Source of the DNA: Francisella frigiditurris
GTDB lineage: Bacteria > Pseudomonadota > Gammaproteobacteria > Francisellales > Francisellaceae
Direction of reading: 5' to 3'
DNA length: 64,000 nucleotides
Assembly: GCF_001880225.1 (NCBI RefSeq)
Contig: NZ_CP009654.1
Location: 1,615,001-1,679,000, forward strand
This document shows, piece after piece, positions 9,416 to 17,214 of the stretch. Both the position numbers and the translations under genes were made by a program. Below the pieces are notes generated by a model. That model was not told the DNA's origin and did not search any database. It was given only the letters and a program-made list of their open reading frames with translations. Every line of letters starts with the position of its first letter. Position 1 is the first letter of the stretch.

Positions 9416-10624
9416 TTAGCCTTTTTTAAAAGTTCTTACCAAAAACCTTTGTGGAGATAATGCTTCTAAAAGCTTATCTGAGATATTTTTTTGATCTTGC
9501 CTAATTAAATTAGAAATAATTTTTGCTGAAAGTAATGATGATGAAATACCTTTAGAACCAAATCCTGAAGATAAATATAAACCCTCTTCATAAATCACAT
9601 TAGGCATTTTATTTTTAGGATAGCCCTTAGATAAAGGCTTAAAAAACATCTCTCTAAATAAATCATAATCCACTAGTTTACCTACTAAAGGTAGATGATC
9701 TGATGTGACACATCTAGTAGAAACTCTTGCATCTAAAATTGATTCCATAGCAATAGATTCTTCTGGGAAAATTTCTTTTACATGATTTAAGTTTTCTTGG
9801 TGATCACAATCCCTAACCTCTCCAGAAGTATCGCTATTTTCTCTAAAAGTTGCACCTATAACCTGAAGATTATTTAGATAATGAGGAATAAGATAGCCTT
9901 TATCCATGATGGTAAAATCAGTATCAATAGACTCTTTAATAACAGTTAGTTGCCCTTGTGATGGATATACTGAAATATTTTTCAAATAATCAATTTGACT
10001 AAATAACTCATATGCTCCCGCAAAGATAACAATGTCAAACTCTTCTTGATAGTCTTGAAACTGTAATAACCACTTTTGATTTTGAGTTTTCTCAATAGTT
10101 TTTAATTCTGAATCTAATTTAAGCTTAGCTTTTGAAGAGTTTAACCAACTTTTACATAAAGATTTAGGAATCAGAGATAAAGCATTAGGATAATATATTG
10201 AATCATAGTCAATCTTCTTCCCTAGAAGTTTAGAAGACTCTTTACTGTCTAGCAATACTGCAAGATCTGAACTTATCTGCCTATTAGCAAATATTTTACT
10301 ATATCTTAGTGCTTCTTTAGGATTGGATAAAACATGTAAAACACCTTTCGAACAAATCTCTATATCAGCCTGATTTTTCTTGATGTAATCATTAAGAATC
10401 TCATATCCCAAGGTATGAAATTGCTCTGAGAAATTATTATCATTTGTAAGGGATGGTCTTAATATTCCAGCAAAATTTCCAGAAGCTTCTGAGGCAAAGT
10501 CTGAATTTTTATCAAAAATAGTAATTGAAAAATCCTTATGCTGACTTAGTTCATAAACTAGTGCACAACCTGCTAGGCCAGCACCTATTATTGCAACTTT
10601 TTTAGAATTGTTATCATGCTCCAA
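9416..10624 (-). CDS. mnmC: stand-alone MnmC-type FAD-dependent oxidoreductase
   Basis: A 402-aa FAD protein matching the C-terminal oxidase half of bifunctional MnmC. The N-terminus has VAIIGAGLAGCALVYELS for FAD binding, followed by SGNFAGILRPSL. Later segments RVSTRCVTSDHLPLVG, YLSSGFGSKGISSSLLSA and LSPQRFLVRTF are MnmC hallmarks. It would remove the carboxymethyl group of cmnm5 in wobble uridine of tRNA. The N-terminal methyltransferase half of MnmC is absent from this gene. It overlaps the rnfH stop by 11 bases, so it is likely co-transcribed with ratA-rnfH. Confidence 0.8.
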   Translation of the reverse strand: MEHDNNSKKVAIIGAGLAGCALVYELSQHKDFSITIFDKNSDFASEASGNFAGILRPSLTNDNNFSEQFHTLGYEILNDYIKKNQADIEICSKGVLHVLSNPKEALRYSKIFANRQISSDLAVLLDSKESSKLLGKKIDYDSIYYPNALSLIPKSLCKSWLNSSKAKLKLDSELKTIEKTQNQKWLLQFQDYQEEFDIVIFAGAYELFSQIDYLKNISVYPSQGQLTVIKESIDTDFTIMDKGYLIPHYLNNLQVIGATFRENSDTSGEVRDCDHQENLNHVKEIFPEESIAMESILDARVSTRCVTSDHLPLVGKLVDYDLFREMFFKPLSKGYPKNKMPNVIYEEGLYLSSGFGSKGISSSLLSAKIISNLIRQDQKNISDKLLEALSPQRFLVRTFKKG

Positions 10625-10919
10625 AAAGCTTTATACCTTCTCTTTTTCTTTTTTGCTCAGCTCTTATCATCCGAGCCTGTTTTGGATCGATAGTTAGATC
10701 TCTATAAATTTCTAGCCTATCCTTATGTTTAAGCTCTGCATTTAAGTCAATCATCTCTGAATAAACGCCTAATTTAAGATTCTCAAGCTCAAGCTCTGAA
10801 TACTTATCTAATATTCCAGATTTTTCTATAGCTTGTTTAGCAGTAATATTTTCTTCAAATTCCACAAAAAAAGATATTTGTTCGTTTGGAAGAGCGTATA
10901 TTACTTCTACCTTATTCAT
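10614..10919 (-). CDS. rnfH: RnfH family ubiquitin-like protein
   Basis: A 101-aa small protein with the beta-grasp pattern of the RnfH/UPF0125 family. It starts with KVEVIYALPNEQISF, continues with VGVYSE-like (LKLGVYSEMI) and DRLEIYRDLTIDPKQARMIRAE, and ends with a basic tail. Its cellular role is unsettled in the literature. In many proteobacteria rnfH lies next to ratA, as here: the start codon shares bases with the ratA stop at 10919. Confidence 0.9.
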   Translation of the reverse strand: MNKVEVIYALPNEQISFFVEFEENITAKQAIEKSGILDKYSELELENLKLGVYSEMIDLNAELKHKDRLEIYRDLTIDPKQARMIRAEQKRKREGIKLFGA

Positions 10920-11353
10920 TAGCTATAAACCTCTTCCGCTCTTTTACAGAATGCATCTAACATTTTATTAGCCAAACCTTTAAAAACAGGTCCCAAAGCC
11001 ATTTCAACGAATTTATTTTCAAAAGCAAAATCCATTTCCAATGAGACTCTACAAGACTTATTTTCTTCTATAGGTTCAAAAGTCCAATGACCATTTAGGC
11101 TTTTAAAAGGCCCATTCATAAGCTTAAGATCAACCTTAGAATCTGGAACCATTGTATTATGAGTAGAGAAATCCAACTTCACGAAGCCTGATTTAATTTT
11201 CAAAGCTGCTTTGACTTCTGTCTCATTTTCTTCAAAAATTTCAATATCATAACACATCGGTAAGAATTCAGGATAACTTCTAACGTCATTTACTAAAGTA
11301 TACATTTGATGACAAGTATAGTTTACAACAGCAGACTTATTAACAGTGTTCAT
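10919..11353 (-). CDS. ratA: RatA/COQ10 START-like protein
   Basis: A 144-aa SRPBCC/START-domain protein. Motifs such as YTLVNDVRSYPEFLPMC, LNGHWTFEP and the C-terminal LANKMLDAFCKRAEEVY fit the RatA/COQ10 family. Family members are described either as a ribosome-association toxin or as a ubiquinone-binding chaperone; sequence alone does not decide between them. It is divergently transcribed from smpB, a pairing common in gammaproteobacteria. Confidence 0.88.
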   Translation of the reverse strand: MNTVNKSAVVNYTCHQMYTLVNDVRSYPEFLPMCYDIEIFEENETEVKAALKIKSGFVKLDFSTHNTMVPDSKVDLKLMNGPFKSLNGHWTFEPIEENKSCRVSLEMDFAFENKFVEMALGPVFKGLANKMLDAFCKRAEEVYS

Positions 11354-11423
11354 TGTATTTAATCTTTATTAGTTTACTGATAACATATAGCCTTATATTC
11401 TATATCTTTTAGAAAAAAAATCT

Positions 11424-11897
11424 ATGAAAAAAAATAAGGTTTCTCCAGCAACTATAGCGAGAAACAAAAAAGCCTTTCATGATTACACAATATTAGAAAA
11501 GTTTGAGGCTGGAATCGCATTAAAAGGCTGGGAAGTAAAAAGCATACGTGCTGGAAAAGTACAAATGGTTGATAGTCATGTCCACATCAAAAGAGGTGAG
11601 GCTTGGCTTTTCAACTGCTTAATCACGCCATTATTGTCTGCATCTACACATGTGGTAGCTGATCCTGGTGCGTCACGTAAACTACTACTACACCGTAGAG
11701 AAATAGATAGGATAATGGGTAGAGTTGAACAAAAAGGTTTAACTTGTGTGCCATTAGCTATGTACTGGAAAGGTCCTAATGTGAAAATAGAAATAGCTTT
11801 AGCACAAGGTAAGAAATCTCATGATAAACGCCAAGCTGAGAAAGACAAAGACTGGAATCGTGAGAAAGATAGACTTTTCAAAAAGGCACATAAATAA
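11424..11897 (+). CDS. smpB: SsrA-binding protein SmpB
   Basis: A 157-aa OB-fold protein that delivers tmRNA to stalled ribosomes. Visible signatures are [50 protein letters not shown] and the basic C-terminal tail ending in [15 protein letters not shown], which follows the tmRNA into the decoding centre. Length is normal. It is two bases upstream of the first ttcA gene, suggesting one transcript. Confidence 0.97.
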   Translation: MKKNKVSPATIARNKKAFHDYTILEKFEAGIALKGWEVKSIRAGKVQMVDSHVHIKRGEAWLFNCLITPLLSASTHVVADPGASRKLLLHRREIDRIMGRVEQKGLTCVPLAMYWKGPNVKIEIALAQGKKSHDKRQAEKDKDWNREKDRLFKKAHK

Positions 11898-11899
11898 AT

Positions 11900-12661
11900 A
11901 TGACAAGCACAGAAAAAAAGCTAAGGCACTATATAACAAAAGCTGTGGCTGATTTTAACCTCCTTAAAAAAGGTGACAAAGTTATGCTTTGTTTATCTGG
12001 CGGTAAAGATTCTTTTGGTTTATTAAAAGTATTACATGGGCTAATCGCTGATAAAACTTACGAAATTGATCTACATGTATATACTCTTGATCAGTCTCAA
12101 CCTGGTTGGGATGATAGTGAACTTAGGAAGTATCTAGATAACTTAGGTGTAAGTTATGAAATAGAAACAAAAAATACTTATGGTGTAGTTATAGATAAAG
12201 TACCTGAAGGTAAAACTTATTGTTCACTTTGCTCTAGATTACGCAGAGGAAATATCTATAGATATGCAAAAGACCACAACATGGATAAAGTAATATTAGG
12301 CCACCATCGTGATGATTTAATAGAATCATTACTAATGTCTATTCTCTATCAAGGTCAGATAAAATCTATGCCACCTAAGTTTGTGACCCAAGATGGTGAA
12401 AATGTAGTTATCCGCCCTATGGTTTATGTGCAAGAGAGAGATTTGATAGAATTTGCAAAAGAGGAAAACTTCCCAATAATTCCATGCAATCTATGTGGCT
12501 CTCAAGAAAATTTAAAAAGAAAAAAAGTTAAAAAGCTTATTCAAGATTTAGCTCATGAAAATCCAAAAGTCCCAAGCAATATATTAAGCTCACTTTCAAA
12601 TGTATTGCCTAGTCATTTGATGGATAAGAATTTGCTAGATATCAATCAATACAATAATTAA
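11900..12661 (+). CDS. ttcA: tRNA 2-thiocytidine biosynthesis protein TtcA (copy 1)
   Basis: A 253-aa ATP-pyrophosphatase-fold thiolase. The PP-loop is [12 protein letters not shown] (around residue 31). The [4Fe-4S]-binding cysteines are in TYCSLCSRLRRG and the later PCNLCGSQ, with ILGHHRDD between them. It thiolates cytidine 32 of certain tRNAs. It follows smpB by two bases and ends one base before the convergent ABC-F gene. A second paralogue lies at 42484-43284; which one is the functional equivalent of E. coli TtcA is not clear. Confidence 0.93.
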   Translation: MTSTEKKLRHYITKAVADFNLLKKGDKVMLCLSGGKDSFGLLKVLHGLIADKTYEIDLHVYTLDQSQPGWDDSELRKYLDNLGVSYEIETKNTYGVVIDKVPEGKTYCSLCSRLRRGNIYRYAKDHNMDKVILGHHRDDLIESLLMSILYQGQIKSMPPKFVTQDGENVVIRPMVYVQERDLIEFAKEENFPIIPCNLCGSQENLKRKKVKKLIQDLAHENPKVPSNILSSLSNVLPSHLMDKNLLDINQYNN

Positions 12662-14059
12662 TTACTGTACTTTTTTAATAGTTTTATTTTCAATTTTATA
12701 GATAGAATCCATATTTATATTATTTAAAAATTCTTCATCATGAGATACAAGAATAAAACTTCCCTTAAAATCATTTAATATATTAATTAATTGCTCTTTT
12801 GTTTCTAAATCAATATTATTTGAAGGCTCGTCAATTAATAACAAATCATTTTTCTCTAATGCTATAAGAGCCAATGATAACCTACACATCTCCCCACCAG
12901 AAAGTTGATTAACACAAAGATTTACTTCTTCATTTCTTCTAAAAAGAAATTGACTTAAATGTTTTCTAATATCTATTTGTATTAGATCAAATTTCTCAAA
13001 CTGCTCAATTACTGTCTTATCTTTGTTTAAGTTAATATAATTTTGATCTAAGTAGCCTATGCTTAAATTAGATATTAGTTTTTCTCCTTTCACTCTAACA
13101 CTAGGATCTTCCAATAACATTTTAATAAATGTTGTTTTACCACTTGCATTATCACCAGTAATAATAACCTTCTCATCACCTCTCATATAGAAATTAATAC
13201 TCTCTAGGACATTAAGCCCTTCTTTATAATATATTTTAAGATCTTTTAAGACCAATATATCTTTATCGAGCTTTTGATTATTTTTTAGGGAGAAACTAAC
13301 TTTTAAATCTTCTGGAATATATAGTTCTTTCCTTTCTGTCTCGATCTTTTTATTTTCTTTGAATAATTCTTTTTTTATCTTATTTGATGTTACTATTGAG
13401 TTCCCGAGCTTTGTTGCACTTTTTATCGTTGCCCATTTTTTATTTTTAATATTCTTTTTTCCTCTTAAAGACATTTTTGAGGAACGCTCTTGCTCTTGCA
13501 TCAGTTTCTCATGTAGCCTTTTCTTCTCTTCAGAGATTTCTTTTATTCTAGTTTCTATAGTTTGTTTCTTTATCTCTTGTTCAGTCAAATAATCACTATA
13601 ACTACCATGGAATTTATTTACTTTTGAATTGTAAATATGCCATATATATTCACAGTTATTTATCAAACTTCTATCATGTGTGACGATAATTACAGTCCCA
13701 TAATAGTTGTCTAAAAATCTTAATAGATTATTCCTATTCTTATTATCAAGATGATTAGTTGGTTCATCTAGCAATAAAATATCAGGATACGTTGAAATAG
13801 CATTTGTAAAATTCAGTAAAAAAGCTTCTCCTCCACTTATACTATTATCAGTTTCTGATACCTGTTTTATATAAGACACCTTGAGTTTATTTTTTATTGC
13901 TAACTCATAAATCTTATTTAACAAAGAAGACTTACCTGAACCATTTTTTCCAATTATTGTGACTCTATCACCATAACAAATATTTACTGAAAAGTTAGAG
14001 AAACACTCTTTTGTAGTATAACCTACAGATAAATCACTTATTTTTAAAAATGTTTGCAT
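12662..14059 (-). CDS. ABC-F family ATPase
   Basis: A 465-aa soluble protein with two ATP-binding cassettes and no membrane segments. ABC1 has GKNGSGKSSLL, SGGEAF and LLLDEPTNHLD; ABC2 has GDNASGKTTF, LSGGEMCRLSLALIAL and LLIDEPSNNID. The basic, lysine-rich linker (about residues 165-245) would enter the ribosomal E site. ABC-F proteins are ribosome-associated translation factors, and some confer antibiotic resistance by target protection. The short length resembles resistance-type members more than EttA or Uup, but that cannot be decided by eye. The second Walker B reads DEPSNN instead of DEPTNH. Confidence 0.85.
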   Translation of the reverse strand: MQTFLKISDLSVGYTTKECFSNFSVNICYGDRVTIIGKNGSGKSSLLNKIYELAIKNKLKVSYIKQVSETDNSISGGEAFLLNFTNAISTYPDILLLDEPTNHLDNKNRNNLLRFLDNYYGTVIIVTHDRSLINNCEYIWHIYNSKVNKFHGSYSDYLTEQEIKKQTIETRIKEISEEKKRLHEKLMQEQERSSKMSLRGKKNIKNKKWATIKSATKLGNSIVTSNKIKKELFKENKKIETERKELYIPEDLKVSFSLKNNQKLDKDILVLKDLKIYYKEGLNVLESINFYMRGDEKVIITGDNASGKTTFIKMLLEDPSVRVKGEKLISNLSIGYLDQNYINLNKDKTVIEQFEKFDLIQIDIRKHLSQFLFRRNEEVNLCVNQLSGGEMCRLSLALIALEKNDLLLIDEPSNNIDLETKEQLINILNDFKGSFILVSHDEEFLNNINMDSIYKIENKTIKKVQ

Positions 14060-14187
14060 ACTCAGACCTTAATTTTTTGTATTTGTGTATTAAAAATTAC
14101 TTTTACAAAAAATTAATTATTCACTGGCACACTCACTTGAAATAAATACAATATAGTATTTTACTAAAAAAAATCATTAATTCAATT

Positions 14188-14949
14188 TCATTTATAAGTA
14201 GCAACCATCCTTAACCTTACATAATCAGCATACCAATCACCATTATTAAGTAAATCAGCTCTTGCGACTTCTTTTAATCTTGTAAAAAACTTTTCTTTAT
14301 CTTCTACTCTCTCAAGTAAGTCAGCTCTAAAGTTAGTAACCCAATTGGTGATTCCATCTTCACCTTCTAACTTAGTTGGTCTATCAAATAAAACCGCAAA
14401 TCGTACTGCGAAACCATTCTTTTCAAGTAATGAGCTATATTCAGAAATACTTGGATAATAATTTTTAATGTGATAATCCGTAAGATTAAACTCTTGAGAA
14501 ATATTATTTATATGAAAAAGTAATCTGTCTATATTACCCTTTCCTCCCATTTCAAATACAAATCTACCATTTGGCTTAAGGACTTTAGCTACATTTTTTA
14601 TTACAGATTCAGCATCAATCATCCAATGTAAAGCAGCATTAGAAAAAACTGCATCAAAACTATTTTCCGAAAAGTCTAAACTCTGCTGAGCATCCGCAAC
14701 ATGAAAATCGATATTTGGATAAAGCTTCTTTGCCCTATTAACCATATCCAATGAATAATCAACACCTGTTACTTTAGCACCTGATTCAGCTATGGTATTA
14801 GCAAGCCTACCTGTACCACATCCCAGATCTAAAATAATCTCATTAAATTTTGGAGCTAAAAGCTCTATAACATCATCACCATAGTTTGTGACAAAATTAG
14901 CCTTGCTATCATAAAGATCAGCATTCCAGTTATTTGCTGTTTTAATCAT
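14188..14949 (-). CDS. class I SAM-dependent methyltransferase
   Basis: A 253-aa Rossmann-fold methyltransferase. Motif I is ILDLGCGTGRLANTIAE, motif II ends in VTGVDYS, and FDAVFSNAALHWMID followed by VLKPNGRFVFEMGG gives motifs III and IV in the pattern of the trans-aconitate methyltransferase/UbiE-like group. The substrate is not evident. It stands alone, 128 bases upstream of the ABC-F gene on the same strand. Confidence 0.85.
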   Translation of the reverse strand: MIKTANNWNADLYDSKANFVTNYGDDVIELLAPKFNEIILDLGCGTGRLANTIAESGAKVTGVDYSLDMVNRAKKLYPNIDFHVADAQQSLDFSENSFDAVFSNAALHWMIDAESVIKNVAKVLKPNGRFVFEMGGKGNIDRLLFHINNISQEFNLTDYHIKNYYPSISEYSSLLEKNGFAVRFAVLFDRPTKLEGEDGITNWVTNFRADLLERVEDKEKFFTRLKEVARADLLNNGDWYADYVRLRMVATYK

Positions 14950-15006
14950 AAAAAAGTTTAGAAAATTTGGAGATAAATAAAGTATAAGATTTGAAACTAT
15001 AAGAGT

Positions 15007-15210
15007 CTAGAAATAAAATTTTAACGAATTATCATTAGAAGAATTATCTGAATCTTTCTTCTTTATATCAGAGAATCTATTTCCAACTCTGTAATCATCT
15101 TGAGATGAATATCTAAATCCTGAAATATTGTCATTCATATTATTTAGTGCCATAGAGCAAACCGGCATTATTAACAAAGAGCCTATTATTAGTTTTATTG
15201 TTTTTCTCAT
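15007..15210 (-). CDS. small exported protein of the 15-16 kb family, member 1
   Basis: A 67-aa protein of unknown function. It begins MRKTIKLIIGSLLIMPVCSM, a typical cleavable signal peptide, then a short polar mature part rich in Ser, Asp and Asn that ends NSLKFYF. The pre-peptide is clearly related to the four genes upstream (shared pattern KLxxxxLLIMPVxSM). A strong ribosome site AAGGAG precedes the ATG. It lacks its own copy of the conserved promoter and starts 26 bases after member 2, so both probably share a transcript. Confidence 0.7.
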   Translation of the reverse strand: MRKTIKLIIGSLLIMPVCSMALNNMNDNISGFRYSSQDDYRVGNRFSDIKKKDSDNSSNDNSLKFYF

Positions 15211-15236
15211 AACTATTCTCCTTCTTTTTAAAAAAC

Positions 15237-15425
15237 TTATCTTATTCCTATGCTATCTACTTGACTATCTACATATGGATCTTGTCCAAAACTATCTATC
15301 CCTTGAGATACATGTTTAAATCCAGCAGAAGATGGTCTATAAGAACTTACATTTGCTAAAGCCATTGAATAGATTGGCATAACTAATAAACTACTTACTA
15401 ACATTAAACTTATTATTTTTTTCAT
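15237..15425 (-). CDS. small exported protein of the 15-16 kb family, member 2
   Basis: A 62-aa protein of unknown function. It starts MKKIISLMLVSSLLVMPIYS, continues into MALANVSSYRPSS and ends in an acidic tail (DPYVDSQVDSIGIR). A signal peptidase I cut after the S-M-A stretch would release about 38 residues with no cysteine. AAAGG lies eight bases before the ATG. The conserved promoter module at 15472-15537 precedes it. Confidence 0.72.
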   Translation of the reverse strand: MKKIISLMLVSSLLVMPIYSMALANVSSYRPSSAGFKHVSQGIDSFGQDPYVDSQVDSIGIR

Positions 15426-15471
15426 CTTATTTACCTTTATATAATTTGTATTTGTATTACCTGATCACTAT

Positions 15472-15537
15472 GTTATACACACAACTTATCAATGTGAAAT
15501 ATATTGATTTGATATGGTTAATAAGTTTTTCTTATAA
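15472..15537 (-). promoter_or_regulatory. shared promoter module, member 2
   Basis: On the minus strand a 35-bp conserved block (15537-15503, ending in ATATCAAATCAAT) is followed, after exactly 25 bases, by the -10 hexamer TATAAC (15477-15472). No -35 consensus is present in the gap, so a DNA-binding activator at the block is inferred. The block is identical over all 35 bp to that of member 3. Confidence 0.6.
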
Positions 15538-15550
15538 GAGCGTCTTAAAA

Positions 15551-15757
15551 TTATTTAACATATTTACAAATTCCTTCATAGTGTTCATGACCATACTGAT
15601 CTATACTATTTTGTTCCTCTAAATATGCATTATTATGTTTTATCAAATGATTATTATAATCTTCTGCTTTATTGCTACTTACTTTTACATAAGAAAATGA
15701 ATAAATTGGCACAATCAAGAAACATGTAATTATCATGAGTTTTACAATCTTTTTCAT
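15551..15757 (-). CDS. small exported protein of the 15-16 kb family, member 3
   Basis: A 68-aa protein of unknown function: MKKIVKLMIITCFLIVPIYS then FSYVKVSSNKAED and a His/Asn/Tyr-rich tail ending GICKYVK. The start at 15757 was chosen over the ATGs at 15763 and 15796. AAGAGA sits at the right distance, the MKKI start matches the paralogues, and 15796 lies at the predicted -10 element. Of the five members it is the only one with a cysteine in the mature part. Confidence 0.7.
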   Translation of the reverse strand: MKKIVKLMIITCFLIVPIYSFSYVKVSSNKAEDYNNHLIKHNNAYLEEQNSIDQYGHEHYEGICKYVK

Positions 15758-15797
15758 TTTCATTCTCTTTATAATTTTTTGTTCTCTTACTATCAAT

Positions 15798-15863
15798 GTT
15801 ATACCTAAATTTGATTACCACTAAACAGATTGATTTGATATGGTTAATAAGTTTTTCTTATAA
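15798..15863 (-). promoter_or_regulatory. shared promoter module, member 3
   Basis: The 35-bp block lies at 15863-15829 and the -10 TATAAC at 15803-15798, with 25 bases between them. The block is identical to that of member 2, while the 25-bp gap is unrelated in sequence. This points to selection on the block and on the spacing rather than to a recent duplication of the whole stretch. Confidence 0.6.
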
Positions 15864-15923
15864 ACTAATTGAAAACTTTTTAATGTCATATAAAAAATAG
15901 ATTTTATTATAACGAGCCGAGAA

Positions 15924-16130
15924 TTATCCTGCTAAACGCATCTCCATAAGCTGCTCATCGTAGTTTCTAAGAGCTTCATTATATGTCCCAATTCCTCTAG
16001 TACTACCATTATTTTTAATAGCGTAATTGTATGAGCCTGTTTGGTAATTGTTCACTCTCACATATGATATAGAACAAATTGGTACGATTAATAAAACTAC
16101 TACTAAGACTGCGCCTATTATTTTTTCCAT
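15924..16130 (-). CDS. small exported protein of the 15-16 kb family, member 4
   Basis: A 68-aa protein of unknown function. The hydrophobic start MEKIIGAVLVVVLLIVPICS is followed by ISYVRVNNYQTGSYNYA, then a polar part with several Tyr and Asn and the end EQLMEMRLAG. The motif P-I-C-S-I-S-Y-V-R-V aligns with members 3 and 5. AAGGAAA is the ribosome site. Its promoter module lies at 16185-16250. Confidence 0.7.
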   Translation of the reverse strand: MEKIIGAVLVVVLLIVPICSISYVRVNNYQTGSYNYAIKNNGSTRGIGTYNEALRNYDEQLMEMRLAG

Positions 16131-16184
16131 TACTTAAGTTTCCTTCCCTTTATTTTGTTGTTTTAAAAATTAAGTGGGAAGAAT

Positions 16185-16250
16185 CATATACCGATAAAAA
16201 CTAAATATTAAATTGATTGATCTTATATAACTTATAAGTTTTTTTGATAA
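16185..16250 (-). promoter_or_regulatory. shared promoter module, member 4
   Basis: The 35-bp block at 16250-16216 is diverged but alignable, keeping AAAAACTTAT and the terminal ATCAAT. The aligned -10 is TATATG at 16190-16185, with again exactly 25 bases between them. The -35 position reads ATTTAA and is not a consensus hexamer. Confidence 0.5.
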
Positions 16251-16268
16251 GGATAGGTAATATACAAA

Positions 16269-16433
16269 CTAACCAAGATTCTGAATAGCTGCACTATAAC
16301 TACCCATACTTGAAACATCATGTCTAATAACAGAACCATATGAACTAGCTGAAACCACTCGTATATATGACATTGAGTAAACTGGCATTATTAACAAACT
16401 ACTAACCAACATTAATTTTATTATTCTTTTCAT
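16269..16433 (-). CDS. small exported protein of the 15-16 kb family, member 5
   Basis: A 54-aa ORF, short enough to be missed by automatic calling. It reads MKRIIKLMLVSSLLIMPVYS, then MSYIRVVSASSYGSVIR and ends AAIQNLG. The signal peptide is almost the same as that of member 2, and the Y-I-R-V segment matches members 3 and 4. AAAGG lies eight bases before the ATG at 16433. A promoter module at 16477-16542 supports it as a real gene. Confidence 0.68.
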   Translation of the reverse strand: MKRIIKLMLVSSLLIMPVYSMSYIRVVSASSYGSVIRHDVSSMGSYSAAIQNLG

Positions 16434-16476
16434 TTTGATAACCTTTTGTAATTTAATATCTTTTATTACCGATAAT

Positions 16477-16542
16477 GTTATACTTTCTGTTATTTAAAAT
16501 TAAATATATTGATTTTATAGAGTCTATAATTTTTTATTATGA
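16477..16542 (-). promoter_or_regulatory. shared promoter module, member 5
   Basis: The block lies at 16542-16508 and the -10 TATAAC at 16482-16477, with 25 bases between. The block is the most diverged of the four but keeps the A-rich centre and the terminal ATCAAT. It sits between the end of the his operon and the gene, so member 5 need not depend on his transcription. Confidence 0.5.
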
Positions 16543-16580
16543 AAATGGAACAAAATAGAAATTTTATTGGATTTTGAGAT

Positions 16581-16600
16581 ATTAAATATAATTATTTAAT
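16581..16600 (-). terminator. AT-only hairpin at the end of the his operon
   Basis: An 8-bp inverted repeat (ATTAAATA, 4-nt loop, TATTTAAT) overlaps the hisIE stop codon. The stem contains no G-C pair and no U tract follows, so terminator function is weakly supported. Confidence 0.25.
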
Positions 16601-17213
16601 GATTTCTAGAGACTAATTTTTGACAAACTTGATCTAAAGATATTCCTTTTTCTCTTAATAAAACTAGTAAATGAAATAGCAAATCTGCTGTTTCAGAAAT
16701 TAGCTCATCATTGGAGTCTTGCTTCATCGCAGCAATTACAACTTCCACACCTTCTTCACCAACCTTTTGAGCTATTCTTGGTAAACCTTTTTTAAATAAG
16801 CTAGAAACATAGCTATTTTCTGGTAACCAATCTTTTCTCTCTGCGATTAACTTTTCCAATTTATCAATTATATAAAAAGAATTTGATTCTTCATTCTTAG
16901 TAAAACAAGATTTACTACCTGTATGACAAGTTGGTCCATAAGGTATAGCTTTTATAAGTATTGAGTCATTATCGCAATCTATTAAAACATCTACTAATTC
17001 AAGAAAGTTTCCACTCTCCTCACCTTTAGTCCATAAACGATTTTTACTACGGCTATAGAATGTAACTTTTTTTATCTCTAATGTTTTCCTTAAAGACTCT
17101 TTATTCATGTAGCCCAACATCAAAACTGTACTATCCACCACTGACTGGATAATAGCTGGTACTAAATCATCCATTTTTTTCCAGTCTATAGACTCTATAA
17201 TTTCATTACTCAT
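16596..17213 (-). CDS. hisI: bifunctional phosphoribosyl-AMP cyclohydrolase / phosphoribosyl-ATP pyrophosphatase
   Basis: A 205-aa fusion (HisIE). The N-terminal HisI domain has LMLGYMNKESL, FYSRSKNRLWTKGEESGN and the metal-binding GPTCHTGSKSCF. The C-terminal HisE domain (from about residue 110) has GLPRIAQKVGEEGVEVVIAA and ETADLLFHLLVLL. It catalyses steps two and three of histidine synthesis. It is the last gene of the his operon, one base after hisF. Confidence 0.96.
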   Translation of the reverse strand: MSNEIIESIDWKKMDDLVPAIIQSVVDSTVLMLGYMNKESLRKTLEIKKVTFYSRSKNRLWTKGEESGNFLELVDVLIDCDNDSILIKAIPYGPTCHTGSKSCFTKNEESNSFYIIDKLEKLIAERKDWLPENSYVSSLFKKGLPRIAQKVGEEGVEVVIAAMKQDSNDELISETADLLFHLLVLLREKGISLDQVCQKLVSRNH

Positions 17214-17214
17214 T

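Noticed and set aside
15128-15319. 63-aa plus-strand ORF opposite small exported proteins
   Set aside because: It is antisense to two better supported genes that have ribosome sites and signal peptides.
15472-16542. Conserved 35-bp blocks considered as a mobile repeat or REP element
   Set aside because: They occur at a fixed distance from a -10 in front of related genes, have no inverted-repeat ends or target duplications, and are not seen elsewhere in the window.
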